A stretch of 64,000 bases of DNA from Capsicum annuum. Taxonomy: Eukaryota > Streptophyta > Magnoliopsida > Solanales > Solanaceae. Of the stretch, positions 45,990 to 58,966 are shown in pieces. A model generated the notes under the pieces. It worked only from the letters and a program-made list of their open reading frames with translations, was not told the origin of the DNA and ran no database searches. A program made the position numbers and the translations under genes. Location of the stretch: contig NC_061112.1 of the NCBI RefSeq assembly GCF_002878395.1, forward strand, positions 41,844,010 through 41,908,009. The letters are read 5' to 3'. Position 1 is the stretch's first letter. Each line of letters begins with the position of its first letter.

Positions 45990-48052
45990 AGTACAACTTA
46001 AGGATGAGATCTATAATTTTAGGTAACTGTAGTTAGAATCTGTGTATGAGGCTTGGTTCAGGTTCAAGAAAAAGCTGAGTATGGTGCCCAACCATCGAAT
46101 GTCAGGGACGAGCTTATTGGATATATTTTACAGAGCCTTGACCATCATTTCAAGAGACATGACAAACACCATCTCTTAGGAGCTTTTATGAGACTATGCT
46201 GGAAGGCAGCTTTGGAGATGCTAGATTAGATCTCGCTCACTAACCAAAGGTGGAAAAATCGTGAGGTTGAAAGGGGATTTGGCACATATGCTATTGGTTC
46301 CTCTTGATATTAGAAAGTAGCCGATGATTCAGTAGCACAAGAGATTGCGTTGCTAAGAACTAATCTAGGTTTATTGACAAAGCAATTTGTAGCAGCAAGT
46401 TTTGAGAAAGTAAACACAGTAGGAGCACAAGGGTCAGCTTCCAAAGCTTATGAGTCAAAATTAGAGGAGGAAGCAAACTATCTAGAGCGTTATTTGTTGG
46501 GTTTTCTAATGCAAGGAAAAGGGAACCAAGGTTGAAACTACTATGATAGATAAAGAGATCATATTAGAAAGCGAGATGGTGATTTGAGGAAGAAGGATGA
46601 CTACAGAAAGAAGGGAGATTTTTATATTCCACCTGTAAGAAGAGATGCAGAATCAAGAATGGAAGAGATACTGACTAAGATAGTAAAGGGTCAAGAAAAT
46701 CAGGAGATCAACCTTAAGGAGATTAAGGCTTACATTTTGGGGTTAACCCAAAAGGTCGAATCTCATGCCACTGCCATCAAGCAGTTGGAGCACTAGTTCA
46801 GAAAAATATCAGCAATACTGAACTAGAGGTATCCATGCGCCCTTTCGAGCAACACTGTGCAAAATATTTAAAATAATAATCATGTTCTTTCCGCTACCAT
46901 TAGGAGTGGTAAGACTACTGTGGATCCCCTATTACCTATTGCAAAAGTGACAAGACATGGTGAGGCTTCTGTTGATGAGACTCCTATTGTGGAGACAAAA
47001 AAAAGCAGCAGGTCGTAATGATACAATTAGAAAGGAAAGAGGTAAGGGTTCAGATATTAAATAGGAAATACGAAAAATTCTAAGACCACCCCCACTTTTC
47101 CTTAGCAACTGAAGCAGAAAGGAGAGAAAGGAAAATTCAAGTGATTCATTGAGATGCTAAAGAAATTAAACTTGAATATTTCTCTTTTTGAGGCATTGGA
47201 GCAGATGCCTGAATATGCTAGGTTTATGAAGTAATTGGTTACAAAGAAGAAAGGAGCTATAATTGAGGATGTTGATGTCTTGCACCATTATAGTGTAGTC
47301 ACTACTCAGTCTCTGTCCCAGAATAAGGGTGATCTCGGAGCATTCACCATACCATGCACTATTAGGTCATCACGATTTGCTAGAGCCTTATGTGACTTAG
47401 GAGACAACATAAGTTTGATGTTGCTGGCTGTATTCAAGCAATTGGACTTAAGCCCTCCTAAATTTACTGTAATCTAGGCATTGATGTCTGACCGCATGGT
47501 TAAAAAACATATGGCCATTATGTTTGATGTGATTGTAAGAGTTGAAAACTTTATCTTTCCGGCTGAATTTATCTTGCTGGACTGTGAGGTTGACACCGAG
47601 ATGCCCATCATATTGGGGAGACCGTTTATGGCCATAGGTAGAGCGACATTGAAAAGGAAGAGCTGAAGTTTAGAGTCAACATTGAGGAGGTCATATTTAA
47701 CATCCAAAAATCAATGAAGCAGCTAACCAACATGAGGGTGGTGTCGAGGATAGATTGTATTGATAACCCTGGAGGGTACTCTTATAAGTATCTTAATGAA
47801 TTCTGTGTAATCAAGGTACCCATGTCATGCCGCGATGTTAAATTAAGCACTACAGGGGAGGAAACCCATGGGCTTGTTGATGAAGTCAGAGTAACTAACA
47901 CAGCAACGCCATGCCGCGATGTTAAATTAAGTGCTGAGTGGGAGGAAACCTATTATTTTAGTGTTCACTTTTTTGTTGTTTTTATTTCATCGACTTATAT
48001 TTTATGGACTTACCCAGAATATGGTAAAATTGCTACATACATAAATTTATAG
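45990..48052 (+). pseudogene. gag-protease of Athila-like element D, disrupted
   Basis: Gag: about 46,030-46,130 encodes Val-Tyr-Glu-Ala-Trp-Phe-Arg-Phe-Lys-Lys and Ile-Phe-Tyr-Arg-Ala-Leu, typical of Athila-type capsid; it continues with stops to about 46,800. The Gag-protease linker at 47,130-47,240 encodes Phe-Glu-Ala-Leu-Glu-Gln-Met-Pro-Glu-Tyr. Protease: 47,235-47,700, with Gly-Ala-Phe-Thr-Ile-Pro-Cys, an active-site stretch Leu-Cys-Asp-Leu-Gly-Asp and, after a stop, Glu-Met-Pro-Ile-Ile-Leu-Gly-Arg-Pro-Phe. The frame at 47,714-48,052 follows with two copies of an 84-bp repeat. Reverse transcriptase and integrase are not found downstream before the next gene. Confidence 0.65.
47826..47955 (+). 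repeat. Two in-frame 84-bp repeats (28 codons each)
   Basis: ATGCCGCGATGTTAAATTAA occurs at 47,827 and again at 47,911, each followed by a GGGAGGAAACC-like word. The period is a multiple of three, so the encoded Cys-Arg-Asp-Val-Lys-Leu-Ser motif repeats in frame. Confidence 0.85.
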
Positions 48053-48179
48053 GTAACGACCAACCCATCAGGGTCACAAATCTCATACGAGGTAGGTATG
48101 TTGAGAAATAATTGAAAAGATTGAAATTTTAAGGATGAGAATGAAAAGTTGTGGACTTTGGAACATAATCATACTTTTG

Positions 48180-49019
48180 GGACCATAAACTTATGTTACA
48201 GACCCATAAGTTGATGGGAAAATATCAAAATTCTAAGTCCAGAATGCAGGAAAGTGGACCAAAAATTTAGGCCGCATGTGGCAGACGCATGTGAGTGCCG
48301 AAATTGCTTAATTTGTGGGACCAAATTTTAATTAAAATTTTGGCCCCACCAATACATATTTAAGACCTAAATCATCCCCTATCATTATTTAAACACATTT
48401 AACCTCATTCTAACACTTTCAATTCCTCAAAACCTCACTTTTCTCTTTAAATCCAAACTTACCTCTTAAATCATAAACTAATTCTGCACTTAAAGAAAGA
48501 CTAAATTGAAACTTGTTTGAGTTACCAATTTGTACCAACACACTAAAAATAAGTTCTAACTGGTTTTCCTCGAATTCTTTATTGTTCACTTCCAGATTAT
48601 CATAAAAGAGGTAACTTTCTCGACTCCTAATGGTTATGTATTGATTTATTTATTGAATACACAAGTTGATATGTGTATTCCCATGCAAAATATATAGAAC
48701 CTATCATGCTTGTATGTAGGAGACTTAAAGTATCCTAAAATACTAATGTGGGGCCATGTTTAGAATTAAATCCTAAGGTATTCCCTAAACGAAAGTTGAA
48801 CTTGAACAAGTAGAGTAATCCTAAAGGTTGGACCTATAGTTTGCATTGAAAATCATGAGTCTTGATATATGTGTACACGTTGGACTTATTGGGACTTCAA
48901 ATAAGTTATAGGGTTGTGTAAAATGAGGAAAAATTCAAACTTTTCAAACATTGAGTTTTTTTCAACATTTGCAATCCCTCATTTTTGTTGGAAAATAATG
49001 GCTAGTTTTTTAGGTAAAC
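48180..49019 (+). promoter_or_regulatory. Promoter-like region and 5' leader intron of the transposon-protein gene
   Basis: CATATTTAAGACC near 48,355 could be a TATA box. A pyrimidine- and A-rich leader follows, then a donor-like AGAGGTAACT near 48,607 and an acceptor TTTTTTAG at 49,006-49,013, seven bases before the start of the coding region. This is inferred from sequence layout only. Confidence 0.35.
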
Positions 49020-50024
49020 ATAACACCAAAAGATGCTAAAAAGAAGAAGGTTGAGACATCAAGGAGAAGGGATGATTCCCCCAAGACTAGCAGTTTGGTG
49101 GAAGAGTATGTGATAGCACGACTTAGAGATACTGTAGAGAGGGTGACAAGCACAGTTATTAAAGTATAGATACATAAGTAGCTGATACTATTTTATTAGG
49201 TAATATGGGCCCGATGCTACCTGATTAATCACAGTGGGGGAGAAAACCAACCTTTACTCAGCCTAGTTCTTGAGATGAGGCTGCTCAGATTGTCCAGAAT
49301 GCACAAGAACGTGTAGCCTGACCGAGGATTAAGTCAATGCAGAGATCATCTACACATTATCTTTCGTCGAGTGATCATGATAATGAGGATGAGGTAGATC
49401 TTAATCCAGATCCATAAAGAGTAACTCAGGACCCCCAGTCTAAGGAGGGGTTCCAGGATTCATCTGAGGCTGCAGAGCAGGAGGAGTCATTAGTGGTACT
49501 CCAGTCTGAGGAGGGTACCACCATTCATGTACAACAGTCAGATGTATCCCAGTCTTAGAAGGGTACAAAGATGGCTTCCCATGAGATTCCCATTCTAGAT
49601 GAGGGCACATCAGTATAGCAGGGTAGAGTCCCATACCCATACATGCCTCAGAGGAACCTCTTAAGGAGGAAAATATGAGGTGGTGCATAGAAGGGATATA
49701 AATGATATATGATATAGACAGTCACATTTTGAAGGCCAGCAGGCCTAAGATGTTTACTTATGAGGAGCACATGATTGATATATCTGGGCTAAGTCATATA
49801 CCACAGTTGTAGGCTTTCTTTGATCATTATTAGTTAGAGTGAACGAATCGACCACTCGGTACTTATAGCCTGACTATGGTGTAAGAGTTTTATGCATCAT
49901 ACCATGCTATCATAGTTCCTCCAATGCGTATATCTCTAGGACTAATGAGACACATGGATTAGCTATAACTTGATCAGACCCTTGTGAGAGCAATCAGGGT
50001 TGATCTTTCAGCAAAGACTATCAA
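49020..50024 (+). pseudogene. Putative plant transposon protein gene, 5' part
   Basis: The coding region starts where ATA stands in place of ATG (49,020), then Thr-Pro-Lys-Asp-Ala and a Lys/Arg-rich stretch. A long acidic, Gln/Ser-rich part with repeated TCYSAGGAGGG words (49,440-49,570) follows. Near 49,850-50,022 the conserved core begins, with Leu-Gly-Thr-Tyr-Ser-Leu, Glu-Phe-Tyr-Ala-Ser-Tyr and Arg-Val-Asp-Leu-Ser. I recognise this as the 'putative plant transposon protein' domain common in nightshade genomes (Pfam PF20167, from memory). The reading frame is cut at 50,024 by element C and resumes at 61,844. Several stops and shifts are present. Its molecular function is unknown. Confidence 0.55.
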
Positions 50025-52611
50025 TGTAATACCCTAAAGATTTCTAACAAATTTCATCCCAAGAATGCCTAGTATTATCTTATAAAGTGAATGATAATTA
50101 TTCCATGAGTAATTTTCAAAATTTTCACTTTCTTCATGTGGAAAATTCAATAAGCTTTCCATTGATATATGATTCGCTTAAATCCAATGACAGGGTAAGA
50201 AGTTATGACTATTTTAAGTTTCCATCATAAAATAATGCCATATTAGTTAGTGGTGCACCGCGCCACAAGAGGAAAGGCATTTCACAATTTCCGTTAGGTG
50301 TCCTCAATTATGGCGCATCACGCCAGCACTCAAATTTAGAATTGTCCTTTTCCAGTGTCTCACTGCTATTTCCCCGCATCGCGCCAAGTTCCAGGTCACA
50401 AAGAAAGGGGAAACGCGATGGCTCTGCATCACGCCATCCCTTAATTTTCCAATTGTCAATTTTCAGTGACATGGCACAATAATGCTGCATCACACCAGGG
50501 GCCCAGTTTGGGAAAATTTTATTAAAATTAAATGACGCATCGAGGGTTAAAATGGTCAATTTCCTACACCTATTTAAACCCAATAACATGTGATTTAGCT
50601 ATTCTTCACCCAAAATATACTATTTTCCCTCAAGTTTCTCTTAAGAACAAGCTAGGGTTTTTATTGGTGATTCAAATTCAAGAAGGTTTCACCATCAATC
50701 TTTACAAAATCAAAAACTAAGGTATGCCTAGTGTTCATTCATGGACTGCTTTCATCCATGAAACCCAAGAATCTCTTTTCTAAATTCAAGTTATGGATTT
50801 CTTGTGAATTTCATGATTAGGCTGCTTTTGTTCATGTTGATAATGAGTAATTGAATTGTATTCCGTGAATGAGTGTTAAATTCCATATGGGTTAATTTGT
50901 ATTGGTATAGATTCATGAAACCCTAGGACTAAACCCTTGAATAATTAAATTAGAATTGAATCATGACAGTTAATTGTTGTATGATGTTGTTTACACATTC
51001 TATGCCTACTATGTGTTTGGTTGAATGCCTAGATGAAAGGAAAGTATCTAATTTGCACGATATCATGAAATCCCCATGTAAGTACAAGCTTATGCCTATC
51101 ACATGTTTGATGAAATGCTTCAGTAAATGTATTATGATGATTATTATATATTCAAGTAAGTCATGCTTTGTCAGTTTTCTTCCATAGAGTCCTGGGGGTA
51201 CTTGTACCCGAAATATTAGCTGTGTACCTAGAGCCATGTTATGTTTTCACGATACTCTCAGTCAAGCTATGAATCCTTAGACTTCAGATAATCTTATGAC
51301 TCATGAAAAATCTCTATGATCTCATGACTCAGTCAGTTGTTAGATATCAGTAGTATTCTATCAGTCAACGGAACTTAGTAACTCAGCTCATGTTCAGTTC
51401 AGTAAATCATGTTCAGTGTCCATTCAGATGGGAGTAGGAATTAGCACCGAGTGAACCTAAGGAAGGGGACACATACAATCAGATGAGGGTATGATCCTTT
51501 GAAGTCATCCTTACGTTCCAGAACTATATAGCAAGCATAGGTTGAGACATCAATACTATCTGATGAGGGTTGATGAGGTAGATAAACACTGTTAGATGAG
51601 GGCCCCGCCGTTCTCTTTTGGGGACACTATTAGATAAGGGTCACCCACAGCTTGTCCTTACCAGTGGCATGGTATTGACACCCTTCCAATTGGGGTTACA
51701 GATTGGACCCCAACTCAGCCATAATGGCGTATCAGGGGCATATCAGTTAAATACTACCTCCCACAGTTTTAGTACCAGTCTCAGTAAAAGAACTTAGATA
51801 GTTCTTCAGATTCAAGACTGTCAGATACAATCGACTCAGGTATAGTAAGGAACTTAGATAGTTCCATCAGATTCAGGACTGTCAGATACAGTCACCTATG
51901 TTATTAGTTACATTCAGATACAACTATTTATACTATTAGCTATATCAGTTATTAGTATGTCATGTCATCAGTATTCAGATTTAGCAATCACAATATCACA
52001 GTGTCAATTACAGTTACGTATTTATGTATGCATTCTCGCATTCATGTTAGAAAATCATCTAGCATTATTCATGCATGTTAACCCTTGAATTAGCCTACCT
52101 CACATGTATACTCAGTACATTCCATTATACTGACATATTTGCGCTATGGTGCTTTCTTTTTATATTACACCATAGGTTCAGAGATGCGAGTTCCAGATAG
52201 TAGTAATTCCAGTCTCAGCTGTTAGAATAGAAGTGATTCCTCATCCTTCGAGGACATGATTATTTTTCTATTATTTCATTGATTAGTTATTAGTTGGAGT
52301 TAGTTGGGGACATGCCCCATTAACTCCTTATTTAGATTATTCAAAAAGTAGAGGCTTTCAGACTAAATGGAGACTATTATGTTTTAGACTCCAGTGTTTA
52401 TAGTTTTGTTTTAGGTATTGTATTACCCTACAAATATTATCTCATCCTTGTTATGTTCAGTATTGAACCTTATGGCCTTTCAATGCATTTTCTGCATTAT
52501 TCAGTATTTTATGTAGTATACAGGTAAAGATATCAGTCATGGATTAACTTGTGGTCCTTCAACGTTATGAGCACCGTGTAGCATTCCGATTTAGAAAATT
52601 AGAGTGTTACA
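50025..52611 (+). repeat. Left LTR of element C (2,587 bp)
   Basis: It starts TGTAATACCC and ends GTGTTACA. Between 50,250 and 50,545 it carries about six spaced GC-rich words (GCGCATCACGCCA-like) in otherwise AT-rich sequence. The remainder aligns with the right LTR with roughly 7-12 % differences by eye. Confidence 0.9.
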
Positions 52612-52614
52612 AAC

Positions 52615-52628
52615 TTGGTATTAGAGCC
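52615..52628 (+). other. Primer binding site of element C
   Basis: TTGGTATTAGAGCC, three bases after the LTR, is identical to the site of element A, including its T in place of C. Confidence 0.8.
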
Positions 52629-52832
52629 TAAGGTTTGATAGAGTCCTAGGAAGTCTGAAAGCCACATCTAGTAGAGTCTTGTACATGGGTGTGTTGCGCG
52701 CCATATTTATGTGCAAGAGTCTATGATATGTTTAGGAATAGTTTCCCTTCTTTCAGTATTCATGTCGTGCCAGTGAGCATAATCACAAGTCAATCTCTCA
52801 GTTTAATCTACTTCTTCTCTTTATTTCAGCAT

Positions 52833-53890
52833 ATGCCTCATAAGAGAAGAAATCAGTCAGCCCCTCAGCTCAAAGAACCTTTGGGTGGTCATGTTTATCA
52901 TGCGGAGTTCAGGACCACATTTACCACTCTTGCTCAGTTAGTAGCTACCCATAATGAGTGACCAGCTGTCATTCCGGCCAACCTAGTGGCCAACTCAGCT
53001 ACAGCTAGGATTTAGGACTTCACCCGAATGAATCCTCTACTCTTCCACGTGTCTAAAGTAGATGAAGGCCCTCAAGAATTCATTGATCAAGTTCAGAAAG
53101 TGACAAACATCATGGGGGTGACTATTGTTGAGAGTGCTGAGTTAGGCGCATACCAGTTGTAGGATGTGGCTCATACTTGGTTCAAATAATGAAAGTCAGA
53201 AAGGTCAAATGATGCAGGTCCTATAGAGTGGGAGGAGTTTGTCACTGCATTCTTTGGCAGATTCTTTCCCCGAGAGCTTATAGAGGCTAAGGTGCTAGAA
53301 TTCATCAACCTGAGGAGGGGCAATATGACAGTGAAAGAGTATTCTCTAAAGTTTACTCAATTAGCTAGATATGCCCCTCATGTGGTTGCAGAAGGCAGAG
53401 CCAAGATGAGTAAGTTTGCTTTAGGGGTAAATTATAGCGTGGTTAATGAGTGCCGATCCACCATACTAAATAGTAACATGACTTTAGCCAGAGCTAAGAT
53501 GACTTTAGCCAGAATTATGACCCATGCTCAACAGATGGAGAAGCAAAAGATTAAGAAGAGGGAAAGCAGAATAAGAAAGCTAGGATAGGTAGCTTCAATT
53601 TTAGTCAGCCTAAATCAGAAGGAGGAAACCATTCTCAGTTTTATCCTAAGTCATCAGTTCTAGATCCTTCTTTAGCCAGTGCTTCAGCTTCTAAGTTCAG
53701 AGATAGAGTGCTAGGCTCTAAGTCTCAGGGTAGTGTCAGCAATGCCCGAACTAATCCCCTTTGTCAGGCTTGTGGTAAGAACTACCAGGGTGCTTACAGA
53801 GCTAACAACGATATCTGTTTTGGTTGTGGCAAGCCAGGCCATAGAGTTAAAGACTGTCCTCAGTAAGGTTATCAGAGTCATATCCATACT
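52833..53890 (+). pseudogene. gag: gag of element C, disrupted
   Basis: The start ATG at 52,833 (Met-Pro-His-Lys-Arg-Arg-Asn-Gln) is kept, unlike in A. The capsid part has a TGA at 52,959 and TAG/TAA stops to about 53,190, then an open stretch of 98 codons (53,292-53,588). The frame shifts near 53,590. The zinc knuckle at 53,816-53,857 is intact: Cys-Phe-Gly-Cys-Gly-Lys-Pro-Gly-His with the last Cys in place. A second, upstream Cys-x-x-Cys pair is at about 53,763. Confidence 0.8.
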
Positions 53891-53989
53891 TCAGCTCAAT
53901 CTGATTGCCTGAATCAGCAGAGTGCCACCATCAGTGCTACTAGCGGGCAACACCTAAATAGACTATATGCTCTTTACACCCGACAAGAT

Positions 53990-56900
53990 TATGAAAATTC
54001 TCCTGATGTAGTTATTGTTATGTTACAGATCTTTCATATGTATGTTTATGCTTTGCTAGATCTAGGAGCTTTTTGGTTTCTTGTTACTCCCTATATAGCA
54101 GTGGAATTAGTCCCAAAATTCTAGTAGAACCCTTCTCAGTCTCTACCTAAGTAGGCAAAACCATCATAGCTTAGTGGATATACAGGAACTGTCCAGTTAT
54201 GATATTTCAGAAAGTCACTTCAGCAGACTTAATCGAATTTGAGATGACTAATTTTGATGTCATTCTCGGCATGAATTAGCTTCATTCCTACTATGCCACA
54301 GTTAATTGTAGAAATAGAATAGTCCAGTTTCAGTTTCCAAATGATCCCGTCCTTGAGTGGAAGGGTTGTGTATCCGCTTTTAGGGGTTAGCTTATTTCCT
54401 ACCTTCAGGCAAGGAAAATAATATCTAAAGAATGTGTCTATTATTTTGTTTGAGTTAAGGACACTAGTTTCGAAACTCCCATCCTTGAATCAGTCCCAGT
54501 AGTGAATGAATATTTGTATGTCTTTCCTGAAGATCTTCTAGGAATTCCTCCCAAAACGGAAATAGACTTCTACATTGATAATCTTTCAGATACTCAGCCT
54601 ATCTCTATTCTGCCATACAGAATGGCATCAGTAGAACTCAAAGAATTGAAAGAATATTTAAAGGATCTCTTAGATAAGGGATTCATCAGACCTAGCATTT
54701 CCCCGTGGGGCACACCAGTTTTATTCGTGCGCAAGAAAGACGGTTCTCTCAGAATGTGCATTGATTAACATAAACTCAATAAAGTCACGATCAAGAACAA
54801 GTATCCTCTTCCCAAAATCAATGACTTGTTTGACCAACTTTAGGGTGCCAGCTATTTCTGTAAGATAGACCTCAGATCCAGCTATCATCAGCTCAGAGTT
54901 AGAGAAAGTGACGTTCTAAAAATAGCTTTCCATACTCAGTATGGTCACTTTGAATTCTTAGTCATGTCATTTGGTCTTAACAATTCCCCAGCACCTTTCA
55001 TGGACTTGATGAACCGTGTGTTTAAGCAGTACTTAGACATGTTTGTCATAGTCTTCATAGATGATATCCTAGTCTATTCTCGTACTGAGCACGATCATGC
55101 AGACTATCTCAGAATAGTACTTCAGACTCTCAAAGATCATTAGCTATTCGCCAAATTCAGTAAGTGCAAATTTTGGCTAAGGTCAGTAGCATTCCTTGGT
55201 CACATCATTTCCAGTGATGGCGTTAGAGTTGATCCTCAAAATATTGAAGTAGTAAAAAACTGGCCAAGACCTATCTCTTCATTAGATATCAGGAGTTTCT
55301 TGGGTTTGGCTGGCTAGTATAGATGGTTTGTTAAAGGATTTTCATCTTTTGTATCCCCTATGTCCAGATTGACTAGAAAAAAGTCAAGTTTCAGTGGTTA
55401 GACCCTTGCGAGAAGAGTTTTCAGGAGTTGAAGACTTGACTTACCTCTGCCCCAGTCTTAGCTCTTCTAGATGGTTAAGATAGGTTCGTGGTGTATTGTG
55501 ATGCATCCAGAGTAGGTTTGGGTTGTGTCCTCATGCAGCATGGTAAGGTCATAGCCTACGCCTCCAGATAGCTTAAATCCCATAAGAGGAATTATCCTAC
55601 TCATGATCTTGAGTTAACAGCCGTAGTCTTTGCCTTGAAAATTTAGAGGCATTATCTCTACGGAGTTCATGTAGATGTCTTCACAGATCACAAGAGTCTT
55701 CAGTATGTCTTTTCTCATAAAGATTTCAATCATTGTTAGAGAACGTGGTTAGAGCTCTTAAAAAACTATGACATGAGTGTCCTCTATCATCTAAGCAAGT
55801 CCAATATAGTGGCCGATGCTCTCAGTAGGCTATCCATGGGTAGTGTTTGTCATATAGAGGATAGTAAGAAAAAGTTAGCTCAAGAAGTCCATCAGCTTGC
55901 TAGACTAAGCATTCTCTTAGTTGATTCTTTAGAGGGTGGAGTATGTGTTCAGAGTAGTTCAGAATCATCTCTACTTTCTTAGGTGAAAGAAAAGCAAGAT
56001 AGAGATCCCAACCTTGTCAAGTTGAAAGAGTCAGTTCAGGATTAGAAAGTAGAGGTTTTCTCCTAAGGAGGAGATGGTGTTTTGCATTGTCAGGGTTGTC
56101 TCTATGTTCCAGGTGTAGAGGACTTAAGGCAGCGAATTCTTACAGAAGCGCATGGTGCACGCTACTCTATTTATCCAGGGGCCACAAATATGTACCACGA
56201 CTTGTGGGAAATCTATTGGTGGAGTGGGATGAAGAGAGACATTGCATAGTTCATGGCTAAGTGCTTTACATGTCAGCAAGTTAAGATAAAACATCAAAAG
56301 ACTAGTGGGTCCATGCAGGAGTTCAATATTCCTACTTGGAAGTGGGAAGTTGTGAACATGGACTTCATGATGGGTTTTCCTAGAACTCATCATCAGCATG
56401 ATTCAGTCTGGGTCGTTGTAGACAGAATGACCAAATCAGCTCATTTTCTTCCACTTCATACCTCTTATTCATCCAAGGATTACGCCAAACTCTATATCAA
56501 GGAGTTGGTCAGATTGCACGGTGTTCCATTTTCTATTATCTCAGATAGAGGTACCTAGTTCACCTCTTTTTTCTAGAAATCATTCCAAAAGGGTCTCGGT
56601 ACCCAAGTTCATCTCAGTACAGCCTTCCATCCTCAGACAGATGGTCAAGCAGAAAGGACCATTTAGAATTTAGAAGATATGCTAACGGCGTGTGTAATTG
56701 ATTTCAAGGAAAGTTGGGATGACCACTTGCCTTTGATTGAGTTTGCTTACAACAACACCTATCATTCCAGTATTCAGATGGCTCCATTTGAAGCTCTCTA
56801 TGGTAGTAGATATAGATCTCCAATTGGTTAGTTCAAAGTTAGTGAGGGCTCAGTCATAGGTCCTGACTTAGTATTCAATGCCTTAGAAAAATTCCAGTTA

Positions 56901-57424
56901 ATCAGAGAAAGACTCTGGGCTGCTCAGAGCTGACAGAAGTCTTATGCAGATGTTCGTAGAAAAGATCTCGAGTTTGAGGTTGGTGATCATTTCTATCTAA
57001 AGATCTCTCCCATGAAGGGAGTGAAGAGATTCGGCAAGAAGGGAAAGCTCAGTCCCCAATATGTCGGTCTCTTCAAGATTCTCAGTCGCTTCGGCAAGGT
57101 AGCTTATGAGCTCGAATTTCCTTTAGATCTAGCCTCAGTTCATCCAATCTTTCATGTCTCTTTGCTTAAAAAGTGTATAGGTGATCCACCAGTCGTAGTC
57201 CCTATTTAAAGTATTGATGTTCAGAACAGTCTCTCTTATGAAGAGATTCCAGTCTAAATCTTAAACTATCAGACTTGTAGATTGAGGAACAAAGAAGTCC
57301 CTCTAGCTAAAGTTCTTTGGTGAAATAAGTTTGTCGAGGGAGCTACTTAGGAAGTAGAAGCAGACATGCGTACCAAGTATCCTCACATCTTTTCTGCCAA
57401 CTCAGATCAATCTCAAGGTAATAG
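53990..57424 (+). pseudogene. pol: pol of element C: protease, RT, RNase H, integrase, chromodomain-like tail, disrupted
   Basis: Protease: active-site region at about 54,050-54,075 reads Ala-Leu-Leu-Asp-Leu-Gly-Ala. Reverse transcriptase: 54,502-55,380, with the catalytic box Phe-Ile-Asp-Asp intact at 55,054-55,065. RNase H: about 55,440-55,850, with Tyr-Cys-Asp-Ala-Ser near 55,495. Integrase: zinc region about 56,150-56,285, where the second His position reads Tyr but Cys-x-x-Cys is intact; the core shows Met-Asp-Phe-Met near 56,360 and Ser-Asp-Arg-Gly near 56,545. The GPY-like module at 57,012-57,209 has Pro-Gln-Tyr-Val-Gly-Leu-Phe. The chromodomain-like tail is at about 57,230-57,415. Stops are frequent and mostly TAG, five of them at the same codons as in A. 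C is less decayed than A at the RT catalytic box. Confidence 0.8.
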
Positions 57425-57775
57425 TTCTCCTTAAGCTTACTCAGTTTTATTATCAGTGTTCATCACAAACTTGGTATTCAGTTTCATGTTCATGTTCCCA
57501 GTATAAACTTGGTATCAAGTACCATTGCATATTCAGTCATGCATTCATGTATCAGCTCAGTTATATAATTATACATCAGAAATGCAGTCTCATTATGAGA
57601 AACTTAGTTCCTCGGAACATTTAGTCATGCATTTATGAATCAGTTACACATGCATTAGATATGCATGTTCAGTATGTTATGTTCAGCTTTTTAGTCATAA
57701 GATCATGTTCCAGTTATTCATGTTCAGATTATTTTTTCCCCTCTCAGTCAGTCTCATTCGAGGACGAATGTTCTC

Positions 57776-57788
57776 AAGGGGGAGATAT
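57776..57788 (+). other. Polypurine tract of element C
   Basis: AAGGGGGAGATAT abuts the right LTR, as in element A. Confidence 0.8.
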
Positions 57789-58966
57789 TATAATACCATG
57801 AAGATTTCTAGCAAATTTTATCCCAAGAATGCCTAGTATTAGCTTCTAAAGTAAATGATAATTATTACATAAGGAATTTTCAAGATTTTCACTTTTTTTT
57901 ATGTGGAAAATTCAATAAGCTTTCCATCAAATATGATTTGCTTAAATCCGAGAACCGGGGAAAAAGTTATGACTATTTCAAGTTTCCATCGTAAAACAGC
58001 ACCATATTAGTCAGTGGCGCGCCACGCCACAAAAGGAAATGACATTTGGAAATTTCCAGTAGGTGTCCGCGATTATGGCGCGTCGTGCCAGCACTCAAAT
58101 TTAAAATTGTCCTTTTTCCAGTGTATCAGTGCGATTTCCCCCTCGTCGCGCAAAAGTTTCAGGTCACGAAGGAAGGGGCAACGCGATGGCTCTGCGTCAC
58201 GCCATCCCTTAATTTCCCAATTGTCAATTTACAGTGACAACACAATAACACCACGTCGCGCCAGAGGCCTAGTTCAGGAAAATTTTACTAAAATTAAATA
58301 ATGCATCCAGGGTTAAAAGGGTCAATTTCCTACCCCTATTTAAACCTAATAACACATGATTTAGCTATTTTCACCGTAAGTATACTATTTTCTCTCAAGT
58401 TTCACTCAAGAAAAAGCTAGGTTTTCTATTGGGGATTCAAATTCTACAAGGTTTCACCATCAATCTTCGTGAAATCATGAACTAAGGTATGCATAGTATT
58501 CATTCATGGACTTCTTTAGTCCATGAAGCCTAAGAATCCCTTTTCTAAATTCAAGTTGTGGATTTTCTTATGAATTTCATGATTGGGCTTCTTTTGTTGA
58601 TGTTGATAATGAGTAATTGAATTGTATTCCATGAATGAGTGTTAAATTCCATATGGTTTGATTTGTATCGGTATAGATTCATGAAACCCTAGGACTAAAC
58701 CCTTGAATGATTAAATTGAAATTGAATCACGACAGTTAATTGTTGTATGATGTCATTTACATATTCTAGCCTACTATGTGTTTGGTTGAATGCCTAGATG
58801 AAGGGAAAGTGTCTAATTAGCATGATATCATGAAATCTCCATGTACGTACAAACTTATGCCTATCACATGTTTGATGAAATGCTTCAGTAAATGTATTAT
58901 GATGATTATTATCTATTCAAGTAAGTCATTCATTGTCAGTTTCCTTCCATCGAGTCCTGGAGGTAC

